From contig OY756957.1 in the NCBI GenBank assembly GCA_963580455.1, positions 8,561,001 through 8,625,000 of the forward strand: a stretch of DNA of 64,000 bases, in the 5' to 3' direction. The notes under the pieces were generated by a model that was given only the letters and a program-made list of their open reading frames with translations, ran no database searches and was not told the origin of the DNA. This document shows, piece by piece, positions 1-10,299 of the stretch. This DNA comes from Euonymus europaeus. Its lineage: Eukaryota > Streptophyta > Magnoliopsida > Celastrales > Celastraceae. Each line of letters begins with the position of its first letter. The stretch's first letter is position 1. Position numbers and translations under genes: made by a program.

Positions 1-1251
1 GGCCAGTGGTGGGTTGGGCAAGATACTGAGCCAAGCAATTGACAGCGTAGCTTATATCTGGCCGAGTAAGAGACAAATATTGAAGGCCACCAACTAACTG
101 ACGGTACAAGGTGACTTCATCAGAGAGCGATGTGCCTGTATGTTGAGACAAATGAAAAGAGGACGGAAGAGGAGTGTCCACCGATTTGGAGCCGAGATAT
201 TGGAGCGCTCAAGAAGTTCCTGTATGTACTTGTGTTGGCAAAGAAATAATTGGTTGGAAGTGCGGACAACTTCTATACCCAGAAAATAAGAAAGATCACC
301 AAGTTCTTTAAGCGAGAACTTGGAAGCTAAGGCACCTGTAATATGATGAATAAAATCAAGATTAGAACCAATCAAAATGAGATCGTCAACATAGACGAAA
401 ATATAAGCAATAATGGACTTAGGTGATAAATAAATAGAGAGGGGTCAGCTTTGGAATTTTGAAACCCAAGATGCAGCAAAGCGGTGTGAAGTGCATGGAA
501 CCAAGCTCTAGGAGCTTGTTTGAGACCGTATATGGATTTCTGTAAAAGGCAGAGATTCTTGGGATGTTGAGCAGTAAAGAAATCCAGACGGTTGTTTCAT
601 GAACACCGTTTCATTTAAGGTCCCATGAAGAAATGCATTACTGACGTCTAATTGTTTTAAGGGCCAATTCTTCATGACAGCCAATGAGAGCACCAGGAAA
701 ATGCTAGTAGATTTAACAATGGGGCTGAAAGTTTGACTATAATCGATCCCAGGTTGTTGAAGAAACCCTTGAGCGACAAGCCTTGCTTTGTATCGTTGCA
801 CTGTGCCATCAAGATTTCGCTTAATGCGAAAGACCCATTTGGAGCCAATAGGTTTCACTAAGCAATCCAGTGGAACCAACTTCCATTTGCCATGATTACG
901 AAGAGTGACAAGTTTTGCCTCCATAGCTTGCCTCCAGTGAGCAGATTGAAGAGTCTGATAAACATTGTGTGGTTCTGAAGTTACGACAACATGATGTAGA
1001 GTACTAGTGTTAAGATGTTTGGGTTTATAAATCTGATTTTTAGAACGAGTGACCATAGGATGAGTATTAGATAGAGGAGGAGGAGGAAGAAGATAGTGGG
1101 AAGATTCTATAGGAGAGGAGGAAGAGTGAATTACCGGGGGTGGGATAGGGCTAGGAGATGAAGGAAGTGAGGAGGTTGGGGATCCAGATATTGCATTGGA
1201 TGGAGAGACTAAATGAGATGAGGGAATAGTAGGAGGTGATATGGTGGTCAC
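1..1251 (-). pseudogene. Copia reverse transcriptase, interrupted and cut by window edge
   Basis: A proline/serine-rich linker is followed by copia RT motifs: HWRQAMEAKL, PIGSKWVFRIKRN, YKARLVAQGF and PLKQLDVSNAFLHG. After a break near 500, the catalytic YVDD box is encoded at 394-383, then FSLKELGDLSYFLGIEV and, running to base 1, VGGLQYLSLTRPDISYAVN. There is a stop near 450 and at least one frame change between 500 and 360. RNase H would follow outside the window. Confidence 0.9.
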
Positions 1252-1359
1252 TGAAATTGGGGGCGGGGTAGGTAGTGGTCCCTGGGAAGAAGTGGAAGGG
1301 ATGGCTGAAAGACCAGAAGAGCTAGAAAAGGGAAAACCAGGGTAGATATTTTCACGAAA

Positions 1360-2226
1360 CTAAACATGGCGAGAGAGATAAAATTTTCCAGTGGTAGGAT
1401 CATAACATTTGAATGAACTTTGTGAGGTGGAATATCCCAAGAAAATACACGGAGATGATTTGGGTTCAAGTTTGTTGGCAATATAAGTTTGCAACCATGG
1501 ATAGCAGAGACACCCAAAAAGATGCAGCTTGAAGTAGTTTGGAGGTGTGTGAAACAAGAGTTCATAGGGTGAGTAAGGTTTAGTAGTGGTAAGAGGTAAT
1601 CAGTTTGCAAGATAGACTGCAACTTCAAAGGCAAAAGACCAGAATTGAGGTGGTAGTTTGGCATGAGTCAGCAAGGTTTTGCCGATTTCAACTACATGCC
1701 GGTGTTTTCGTTCTGCCAATCCAACATGCTGAGAAGTGTATAGTGGTGACTGAATCCAAGATACGCCCAGTTGATTCAATGTGGATTGCAGCTTGATATA
1801 CTCTCCCCAATTATCAATATATAGAGTCTTAATCTGAGCATTGAATTGTCTTTCAACAAGTCTTTGAAATTGTAGAAAGACAGACAGTACATTCAACTTA
1901 CGAAATAAAGGAAATAACCAAGCATATCGTGTAAAGTGATCCACAAATAATACATAATATTTATGGCCTAACAAAGAAGCCATGGGGGTTGGTCCCCACA
2001 CATCAAAGTATAGAACTTGTAAGGGAGCAGTACTATGGACAGTAGAGGATTTAAACAGAAACTTGTGAATTTTATTGATATCACATGAATTGCAAATCAG
2101 AGAAGAGGAAGATGGAACTACAGAACACAAATTAGCAGTTTTTAACAAATAAGACAGTAACATAGAGTTCGGATGGCCCAAACGTTGGTGCCAAATATCT
2201 AAACTAGAGTGTTGAGCAAGCAACAC
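1360..2226 (-). pseudogene. Copia integrase (GAG-pre-integrase plus rve core), frameshifted
   Basis: The first frame (2226-1600) holds the HHCC-type zinc region (WHQRLGHPNS ... CNSC) and the DDE core: YFDVWGP, LYIDNWGEY and GLAERKHRH supply the two Asp and the Glu. The second frame (1557-1360) continues the C-terminal part with LFGCLCYPW and KLEPKSSPCIFLGYS. The change of frame lies between about 1600 and 1557. Integrase inserts the cDNA into host DNA; this copy cannot make a continuous product. Confidence 0.88.
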
Positions 2227-2343
2227 TGTTTTGAATGAGCGATGACCAAATTGATAGATGCCGTCAACGCAAGGACCCTACCTAAGCCAGCGAAGCTCCC
2301 GACTGAAAATCCTTAACAAGAAAATAATCAGGGTGAAATTCAA

Positions 2344-2742
2344 TCAAAACATTGTTAGTTTTAGTAAATTGATGCACTGAGAGAAGATTGTGTCTAAGAT
2401 TAGGAACACAGAGTGTAAGTGCAAGTGTGAATGTGTTAGTGGGAGAGTGTGTATTTGACTAGTGCCAGTATGTGTCACACGAAAACCTGAGCCATCTCCG
2501 ATTTTTACTTCATCGGTACCATCATACTCAGAGTGGATGGAAAGATTGCCCAAATCGGCCGTCATATGGTGAGACGCTCCGGAGTTGACAAGCCAAGGTT
2601 GGTGCGTGGAGTTGGTGAAGTCATGTGAACTGGAAGCATAATTTGCGGAAGGCAAGGAATCGGAGACAAAAGCCTTGAGTTTTCTACACGTCCGAGCGGA
2701 ATGACCGGGCTTCTCACAGATCTGACAAAAATTCTTCCTCAT
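2344..2742 (-). pseudogene. Copia zinc knuckle and aspartic protease, active site altered
   Basis: A CX2CX4HX4C nucleic-acid-binding knuckle (CQICEKPGHSARTC) opens the segment. It is followed by the copia protease signature, which here reads WLVNSGASHHMT. The family has Asp-Ser-Gly at this site; Asn in place of the catalytic Asp should abolish self-processing. The frame is lost near 2344, before the GAG-pre-integrase region. Confidence 0.85.
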
Positions 2743-3647
2743 TGTCGATTTCCACCATTATTTGAGTACCCAGATCCACTGTGATTCTGAAAATTTGATT
2801 GTTGTTGATTGTTCTTGTAATTCCTTTGCGATTTCTGATTGTAGCCCTTATTAGGCTGATGGTTTCCATATCTAGGCTGCTGAGAATTTTGTTTATGAGC
2901 CAAGTTAGCAGAGGCTAGAAGTTGGGCCTGATTTTGATCCATACGAAGTTGATAAGCCTCTTGGCTTAGAAGCAAGCTTCGTAGGGCTTCATAGGATATA
3001 GGATGTTCTCTTCCATTTACCGACTCAACAGTTCCTTTGTATTATGCACCCAAACCATTCAAGATGAAGATAACGAGGTCTTCTTCTTCAACGGGATGCC
3101 TTGTCAGGGCTAGTTCATCTGCAACTTGTTTGATTTCACCAAGATACTCTTCGATTTTCTTATCTCCTCTTAGTGTGTTGACTAATTTCTTCTTGAGATG
3201 CACAATTCTGGATCTAGATTTATTAGCAAAGAGATTGTGAAGTTTGGTCCAAGCTTCTTTGCTGGTTGACACATCACCAAGCAAAGGAATGGTGGTTTCA
3301 TGAAGTGAAGCCACAATTGCATTCAACAGTAGACTATCTTGACAGATCCGGTGTTCTTGATCTGCTGATGATGAATCTGGTGGGCAGGTAGAACTTTCGT
3401 CCACGTATGCCATTAACCGATAGCCTCTTAGCAAGGTTAGAAATTGCAATTGCCAAGCAGTAAAATTGGTCGTCTTGAGTTTCAATGCAAGCTGAGAACT
3501 CGCATTAATTGCTATGAGAGTTTTCCCATTGGTAGTTTGAGCAGAGAGAATTTCTTCTCCAGATTGACTAGTGCTAGTAGTAGACATGGAGCTAAAAGGC
3601 GAGGAAGCAGAAGTTGGGTTGGAGTTGTCGACCTGCTTCGATACCAT
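2739..3647 (-). pseudogene. Copia gag (UBN2-type) with in-frame stop
   Basis: The gag polyprotein forms the virus-like particle. The open frame from 3647 shows features typical of copia gag: TTNFTAWQLQFLTLLRGYRL near the N terminus, then LKKKLVNTLRGDKKIEEYLG and VADELA, and a Gln/Asn-rich tail (QQPRYGNHQPNKGYNQ). A TAA stop interrupts the frame at 3042; the same frame continues on the other side, so this looks like one nonsense mutation. Near 2740 a small frame change separates the gag tail from the zinc knuckle. Confidence 0.85.
3635..3646 (-). other. Primer binding site, initiator-Met tRNA type
   Basis: TGGTATCGAAGC on the minus strand matches the usual plant TGGTATCAGAGC primer site, which pairs with the 3' end of initiator tRNA-Met, with small differences. 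It directly follows the LTR and overlaps the first codons of gag (ATG at 3647-3645). Confidence 0.75.
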
Positions 3648-3890
3648 AAAAGAATTAGACAGCAAGTGTTTGAACTGAGAATATTCATATGATATGAACA
3701 GAGTCACACGCAGTCAATATATATACAGGGCTAGAATTATGATCGTTAAACTAACGGTCATATTGTCATAAATACAAATGAAATATTGACATAAATACAA
3801 ATAAAAAGAGCCGTTTAGAATCAGGTAGGATCTGGAGAGCAATTAAGAGAATCACTTTGACAGGTGGTCTCTTTATAATGTAATGTAACA
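3648..3890 (-). repeat. 5' LTR of the copia element (approximate)
   Basis: On the minus strand the segment starts TGTTACATTA at 3890 and runs to the base before the primer site, about 243 bp. It holds a TATA-like run (TATATATAT near 3716-3724) in promoter position. The inner end reads CTTTTA rather than a clean CA, so that boundary is set only by the adjacent primer site. The partner LTR is outside the window, so no LTR comparison is possible. Confidence 0.65.
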
Positions 3891-5028
3891 CTATGCTCTG
3901 CAACGCTTGAGGAACAACTTTACCTCAAAAATAAAGGTTTTTTTGAAATTTTTGGAATGCTAACTCTTAAAAATGACACGAGAGTTCTAAAAAAAAGCAA
4001 CCTAACATGCCCTTAAAATATTTGGGAAAAAAAATCTTAAAAATACCAAGTCATTGCCTTGGCCATGGAAACAAATTATAAATTCCATCGCTCAATGATG
4101 TCTTAAATTATCAAGAGGGAAAAATTCATAACCTTCGACCACACATTTTTATATTGAAAAAAGAGAGTCAAAAGAGTTGGTTTAATTTAAACCCAACCAA
4201 TTCTAAATGAGAAAATCTCAAATCTACACCACCACCTTTTTCCGGGCCCCTTTTTGGTGCCTAATTTCAGCTTTGTCAACCATCTGCTCTAATTGGGATC
4301 CAGAAGGGTTTTTTTTTTTTTGGGTTCTACAGTGAGAGATGAGTATGGAGGCGCTTTTTTTTTTTTTTTTTTTTTTGATAGTTTCTCTAGTATGCGTTTG
4401 TTGTCAGACCCCTTCTCCCCCCGACATCCTTAATCTATCAAAAGCATTCTCATCTAGTAACATTCTTTTCTTAATTTTTCACTTTGAGCTGCAAATTTGG
4501 TATAACATTTTTGCGTGAAGTGACCCTCTGTGTTATGTTCTTCTATTAGTAATTGGATGGTCATTGTAATTGGGGAAATTACAATTACCTTGAGAGAGAA
4601 TGTTTCCAATTCCTTTAGCATTATCTAAAGCAATAGCTATTAATTTCTTCAAGGGAATCAACCTATGCCCAAGCTTTTGTCGGTATGATCTCAAGGAACG
4701 CGTGCGCATCAACTAAATTTTCAACTGTAAAGTCTCAGCTGAATTGAGATTAATAAGAAACTATAAATATGATTAGCAGTATGGTTAATGGGCCATGCTT
4801 CTGACCACATCATCGAACCCAAGAGCCAAACCCTTGACCTCTCTCGACTCAAAATCCCTGATTGCTCCTCCCTTGACCTCTCTCAAGATGGTACCTTTAC
4901 TGCTGAATAATCCAATCAGTAGACAAGTTCTAATACTTCCATCACCTGCTATTTGCTTACAAATTGGATTTCATCTTTCAAAGATACTTGAGTCGAAGCT
5001 TCTTTTCTTTGGGATTTGATAGTTGTGA
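3891..5028. other. Intergenic stretch without a recognisable gene
   Basis: I see no convincing gene here. There are two long T runs, about 4309-4321 and 4354-4377. A short plus-strand open frame at 4795-5019 (74 codons, Ser/Pro/Leu-rich) resembles no family I know and is probably chance. Confidence 0.5.
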
Positions 5029-7900
5029 TCAGCTAGTTTGGAAGGAAGTTACTGAAGTTTGAAACTCTTCCATGTAAGGTAAAGCATTTTTGCCAAGAAC
5101 GCCAAAGTTCTGCTCATGAATTAGCAAGATTGAAGATTCAAGACGGTCAATCATTGCTTGGAACAAGGGTGTGACAGAGTCACACGCAACCCCATAAATT
5201 GAACCCAGCAAGGGTGAGTGGGTGACAACACATCTGCAGCAAAACTGGGAGGCTCAGTAATCATATTCATAGATGATATGCGTGTGTGGATCTCTTGCAT
5301 ATGCTGACACAATATGAAGTTCTTGACTTGGGCTGGGGTAGCGGGAGCTGTTATTTGGCATGCTTCCGGGCCTGTAGAAATCTGTCATCAAAATCTAGTT
5401 AGTAACAAATCGCATAACATCAACAGAATAAGAAAATAATTGAAAAAATATGACAAGAAGGATGACATAATCAACTGGATCCATATATAGTTATGCTTTA
5501 CCTGTACACTTATGGCAAGATTTTTTTTTTATTTAGAAAAAAGGACAGACAAAACAATAGCAAGAGTAACTGATAGTCTTCACTAGGCAATATATGAGAA
5601 AAGGGAAGAAGCATGTAGGTGAGACAAGTGGAGGGTCTGGATGAGTCCAGGTGTCATCATTTTGTATTACTTGTTTGTCTGTTTGTGAGTCTGTTATAGC
5701 AGGGTAGTGGCAGTGGTATTGGGGTATCTTTTGGGTGGAGAGTATTCTGTGGAGGTTCCTAGTTCCTCAAAAACTAGGGTTGCTTGTTCATTTCCACTGC
5801 TCGTTTTTCCTTGATAAATAATACAGACAAACCTGTTCCTCTATTTCTGCTGTGTTGTTACTTATCAGTACCAAGATGACAAGCTTACAGAGCACATCAA
5901 ATCAGTTACGGCAAAAAAAACCCAAAAAGGAAAGATTCATCAAGGAATGAATCAATGCATTACACGATATCCTTTAGTTTCACGCATCACATAAGAGATG
6001 ACTACTTAGATACAAACTAGCAGCATCCTACTCCTTAAGAAAGTGATAGAGTTTCCCTCGAATCAATTCAATGAATTAATGAGAACATAAAACATTGTTC
6101 ATGTGCCATATAGTAACTGACTCCTCGAATAAAGATGAGGAATTACAAGAAGGATGAAGATGAATCACAAGAAGGCAGCAGCAATGCATTTTTTATTTTA
6201 TTTTTTGCAAGTAAAAGGAAACTTACCTGGTACTCAGCTCGTTGTGAAAGCAAAAGGAAAATCTTGCCAATTTCACGCAGCACAAGAACAGTCAAATGCA
6301 CATCCAACTGAACTGCTTCAATCTCTTCCTGAATGCGTGATATAATTTTGGATATTTGTTCTTTGGAAGGCACACTTCCGCGACTTGACATTGGAAAGAT
6401 AGAATTCACAAGATCTGACAAACGACTTAAACATAGAGCCAAGAAAGCCATCTGGAATATGTCAATAGCTGCAACCATCTGACTCTTTCCTTCTGAACTA
6501 ATAGCAGGTAAAACCCCTTTCACATCTGTGTCAAGTGAAATTCTTTCAAGCAGATTTTCTATCATCGAAAAGAGCTTTGGATACCCCGTGGTAAATATTT
6601 CTTTGACAAAACTTGATGCTGTGAAAGCGGACTTCATTTGGCCAGCAAAAGCTTTTACAATCGCTTCCCAGACTCTATCCGTTAACATGAAATCGCCCTC
6701 TTAACCAAGTAATAGTTAACTTAGCGGAACAGAGAACAATGTAGGAAAATGACAAGAAAACGAAATTAGGAATATGGATCCTAATGTAGTACTCCCATGA
6801 TTATACACTGGAAAGGACATTTTCATGGCCGATTTTAGCCAATAAAAACAGAATTGCAACTAAAGCATGAAGAAGCTATTATGTTTATGAAAAATAACTA
6901 CTCATCCTGCTGCCACTCAATTTCTAGCTATTTATTCAAATACATTCATTACTCAACTCTCAAACACAAGGTGTTACTCTTACCTGCAATCAATGAAATC
7001 TCATTCTTGTTTTTGAATATTTTTATATTTCCAATGCCAACATTTTTCTATGCAGATTCAATTGCATTCTCTCTCTATTACATCCTTTCATTTGATAAAT
7101 TTATGATTGGCAACTGTTGTACAGGATTGTTCTTTCGTTCTTTCTTTTTTCCTTCTCCAACTGCAGAAGGTATCAACATTTCACCCTAAAAAGACCAAAG
7201 GATTCATCCACGTTAACCCATAGCTTTGCCCGTGTTAGAACATTATGTTTACTTAAACATCACTGAAAACAGTGCAATGCATCGCAGATAAAGAAATTCT
7301 GTTCATAAGAAAAAGGATGATCATTACACTCCATAGAATATTCATCATGGTTGAAATACCAAGACCCATAAAAATATATTAGGCTAAATTCTTCAAAGCT
7401 TCTAGTTTCCTGAATTCCCATGTCAAAATTTTAATTTCCTAGATTTTTTTCCCTATGAAGTCTCAGCAACCAAAACATGTAAAAGCAAGCAATAGAGGGA
7501 GTAAGATATCACAAACCAAGTAACTTGTACCTTAATAGCCTCGTCAAGCAGCAACAACATGCGTAAATGGGTCCCTCTTCTTGGACAAGACTCTCTGCAA
7601 GTGCCACACAGCGACAACAATTGAATGTAGCCGGTCCGTACAACTTCCCATCCTCTGCCACAGTGCCTCCCTGGCCTTCACCCCACCACCAATCTGCGGC
7701 GTCCCACTGCCTCTCACACCTCCTGGCCCATATCCGCTGCCTCCGCCCGTAATTGCCTTCATATCCAATGCAGCCCCATACTCTTTGCAGCCATTTCCTT
7801 GTACTTTTTCACCAATATCTCCACAGTGCCTTTCAACTCTCCGATATTGTATAACACCTGCAACCCAGACCCCACCTCCGCCTAATTCAACCCCTCCATA
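5029..7900 (-). pseudogene. COG5: COG5 (conserved oligomeric Golgi complex subunit 5) pseudogene, 3' truncated
   Basis: COG5 is part of the lobe B half of the COG tether, which acts in retrograde vesicle traffic at the Golgi. Three exon-like blocks resemble plant COG5 in order on the minus strand. Exon A (~7900-7531) has QVLYNIGELKGTVEILVKKY, GTPQIGGG.KAREALWQRM and VVAVWHLQRVLSKKRDPFTH and ends at a GT donor. Exon B (~6698-6227) has MLTDRVWEAIVKAFAGQMKS, SSFVKEIF and MIENLLERISLDTDVKGVLP, with a GTAAG donor. Exon C (5381-5029) has ISTGPEACQITAPAT and GSIYGVACDSVTPLFQAM. Frame breaks occur in exon A (~7775 and ~7563) and exon C (~5215), and a stop follows SFQTS with no downstream exons. The breaks and missing ends indicate a decayed partial copy; a working copy presumably lies elsewhere. 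Confidence 0.87.
5571..5867 (+). mobile_element. Solo LTR (297 bp) in the COG5 pseudogene intron
   Basis: The segment starts TGATAGTCTT and ends GTTACTTATCA, so it has TG...CA ends with inverted TGATA/TATCA termini. It is flanked by GTAAC (5566-5570) and GTACC (5868-5872), a 5-bp target-site duplication with one mismatch. Near its 3' end is TTGATAAATAATAC, a polyadenylation-like context, which supports plus orientation. Its length and termini resemble the 298-bp LTRs of the chromovirus at 52965-59598, although the sequences are otherwise different. Confidence 0.72.
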
Positions 7901-8039
7901 CCTATGTGGCTATCTGCCCTTGGGATTCATCAAATAAAATTATTTACAAAAAAATCAATGAATGACTCTTATCCATAAAATTCTTCTGTTTACTTAAAGA
8001 AAACAATAAGCAAATTAAGTGAATTTGATACAAATTGAC

Positions 8040-10299
8040 TTTTCCCAAATCATATTAGCCTCCAATTGCAGGCAATTACAATTACAATCACCCAAACGTA
8101 CATAACTAACCTCTCGATGATTATGCCACATATCTTAGTTATAAATAAAAAGAAAATAACATTCAAGTTCAGTAGTCTTTTTTCTATAGATGATGCTTCA
8201 ACTAGTGGATCTTCTTTCTTTGATTCTTTCTTTCATAGAAACAATAAGAGAGCACCTGTCTGTCTATGTCACAAAAACCAGCAATCATCGTGCCAGTCAA
8301 GCTAGGCAAATGCATGGCACAAATGTCTGGCACGAGAAACCTTCATTGACTTAAAATGCTTTGTAACCTATCTTTTAGGAGTGACATTTTTAGAAAGAGA
8401 CAAATGTCTTGCGGAGAAATAAACTATAATTGAGGGAGAAGACTTGGACTTTATCCCTTCGAAGTCTCAAATTGATTTTTCCCAAATCATATTAGCCTCA
8501 AATTGCAGGCAATTACGATTACAACCACGCAAACGTACATAACTAACCTTTGGATGATTATGCAACATATCTTAATTATCAGGAAAAATAAAAGGAAAAT
8601 AACATGCAAGTTCAGTAGCCTTCTTTCTATATATGATGCTTCAACTAGTGGATCTTCTTTCTTTATTTCTTTCTTTTACAGACACAAAAAGAGAGCATGT
8701 GTCTATCTATGTCACAAAAACCATTGTGCCCGTCAAGCAAGATAAATGCACGACACAAATGTTTGGCACGAGAAACTTTCATTGACTTAAAATGCTTTGT
8801 AACCTCTCTTTCAGGAGTGACATTTTTAGAAAGACAAATGTCTTGCGGAGAAATAAACTATAATTGAGGGATCGAGAAGACTTAGACTTTATCCCTACAA
8901 AGTCTCAAATTGATTTTTCCCTAATCATATTAGCCTCAAATTGCGGGCAATTACGATTACAACCACGCAAACGTACATAACTAACCTCTGGATGATTATG
9001 CCACATATCTTAATTATCAAGAAAAATAAAAGGAAAATAGCATGCAAGTTTAGTAGTCTTCTTTCTATATATGATGCTTCAACTAGTGGATCTTCTTTCT
9101 TTGTTTCTTTCTTTCATAGAAACAAAAAGAGAGCACCTGTCTGTTATGTCACAAAAACCAGCAATCATCGTGCCCATCAAGCTAGGCAAATGCATATCAC
9201 AAATGTCCGGCACGAGAAATCTTCATTGACTTCAAATGCTTTGTAACCTCTCTTTCATGTGTGACATTTTTAAAAAGAGACAAATGTCTTTTGGAGAAAT
9301 AAACTATAATTGAGGGAGAAAACTTGGACTTTATCCCTTCAAATTCTCAAATTGATTTTTCCCAAATCATATAAGCCTCAAATTGGAGGTAATTACGATT
9401 ACAACCTCGCAAAGGTACATAATTAACCTCTGGATGATTATGCCACATATCTTCATTATCAGGAAAAATAAAAAGAAAATAACTGCAAGTTCAGTAGTCT
9501 TCTTTCTATATATGATGTTTCAACTAGTTGATCTTCTTTCTTTGTTTCTTTCTTTCATAGAAACAAAAGGAGAGCATCTGTCTATCTATGTCACAAAAAC
9601 CAGCAATCATCGTGCCCGTCAAGCTAGGCAAATGCATGACACAAATGTCCGACACGAGAAACCTTCATTGACTTAAAATGCTTTGTAACCTATCTTTTAG
9701 GAGTGACATTTTTAGAAAGAGACAAATGTCTTGCAGAGCAATAAACTATAATTGAGGGAGAAGACTTGGACTTTATCCCTTCGAAGTCTCAAATTGATTT
9801 TTCCCAAATCATATTAGCCTCAAATTGCAGGCAATTACGATTACAACCACACAAACGTACATAACTAACCTCTGGATGATTGTGCAACATATCTTAATTA
9901 TTAGAAAAAATAAAAGGAAAATAACATGCAAGTTGAGTAGCCTTCTTTCTATATATGATGCTTCAACTAGTGGATCTTCTTTCTTTATTTCTTTCTTTTA
10001 CAGACACAAAAAGAGAGCATGTGTCTATCTATGTCACAAAAACAAGCAATCATCGTGCCCGTCAAGCAAGATAAATGCATGACACAAATGTTCGGCACGA
10101 GAAACTTTCATTGACTTAAAATGCTTTGTAACCTCTCTTTCAGGAGTGACATTTTTAGAAAGAGACAAATGTCTTGCAGAGAAATAAACTATAATTGAGG
10201 GAGAAGACTTAGACTTTATCCCTTCAAAGTCTCAAATTGATTTTTCCCTAATCATATTAGCCTCAAATTGCGGGCAATTACGATTACAACCACGCAAAC
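8040..10299 (+). repeat. Tandem array of ~440-bp units, left block (units 1-5 and start of 6)
   Basis: A ~440-bp unit repeats head to tail. The phase marker TTG in AAATTGCAGGCAATTAC falls at 8066, 8503, 8941, 9383, 9825 and 10268, giving spacings of 437-443 bp. Each unit contains the CTTTCTATATATGATG region, the CTTCAACTAGTGGATC region and the GACATTTTTAGAAAGA tail. Diagnostic variants recur every third unit: units 2 and 5 share ACAGACACAAAAAGAGAG and CAAGCAAGATAAATGC, while units 4 and 7 share TTGGAGGTAATTACG and AGTTGATC. This indicates a later duplication of a three-unit block. Confidence 0.93.
8346..8351 (+). promoter_or_regulatory. W-box-type TTGACT repeated once per tandem unit
   Basis: TTGACT, the core recognised by WRKY transcription factors, sits in the conserved CTTTCATTGACTT / CTTCATTGACTT context of all eight units: 8346, 8782, 9226, 9668, 10111, 12662, 13105 and 13548 (6 bp each). 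Conservation of the site may simply reflect shared ancestry of the units; a role in receptor expression is inference. Confidence 0.4.

Larger units (their letters stand above)
1..3890 (-). mobile_element. Ty1/copia LTR retrotransposon, 5' part, truncated by window edge
   Basis: Reading the minus strand from 3890 down gives the copia order: 5' LTR, Met-tRNA-type primer site, gag, zinc knuckle, protease, integrase, reverse transcriptase. RNase H and the 3' LTR lie beyond base 1. The integrase-before-RT order identifies the superfamily. The element is dead: there is an in-frame stop in gag near 3042, a frame change near 2740, breaks near 2230, 1580 and 1250, and the protease Asp is replaced by Asn. 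The short LTR and gag type suggest an Ale/Retrofit-like lineage, which is inference. Confidence 0.93.

Noticed and set aside
37..3647. Possible viral (caulimovirus-type) origin of the RT-bearing segments
   Set aside because: Integrase domains, LTR pairs, tRNA primer sites and target duplications show these are LTR retrotransposons; no movement-protein or viral coat features are present.
4309..4377. Long T runs as a pol III terminator or SINE tail
   Set aside because: No A/B boxes or duplicated flanks are found nearby, so no element can be supported.
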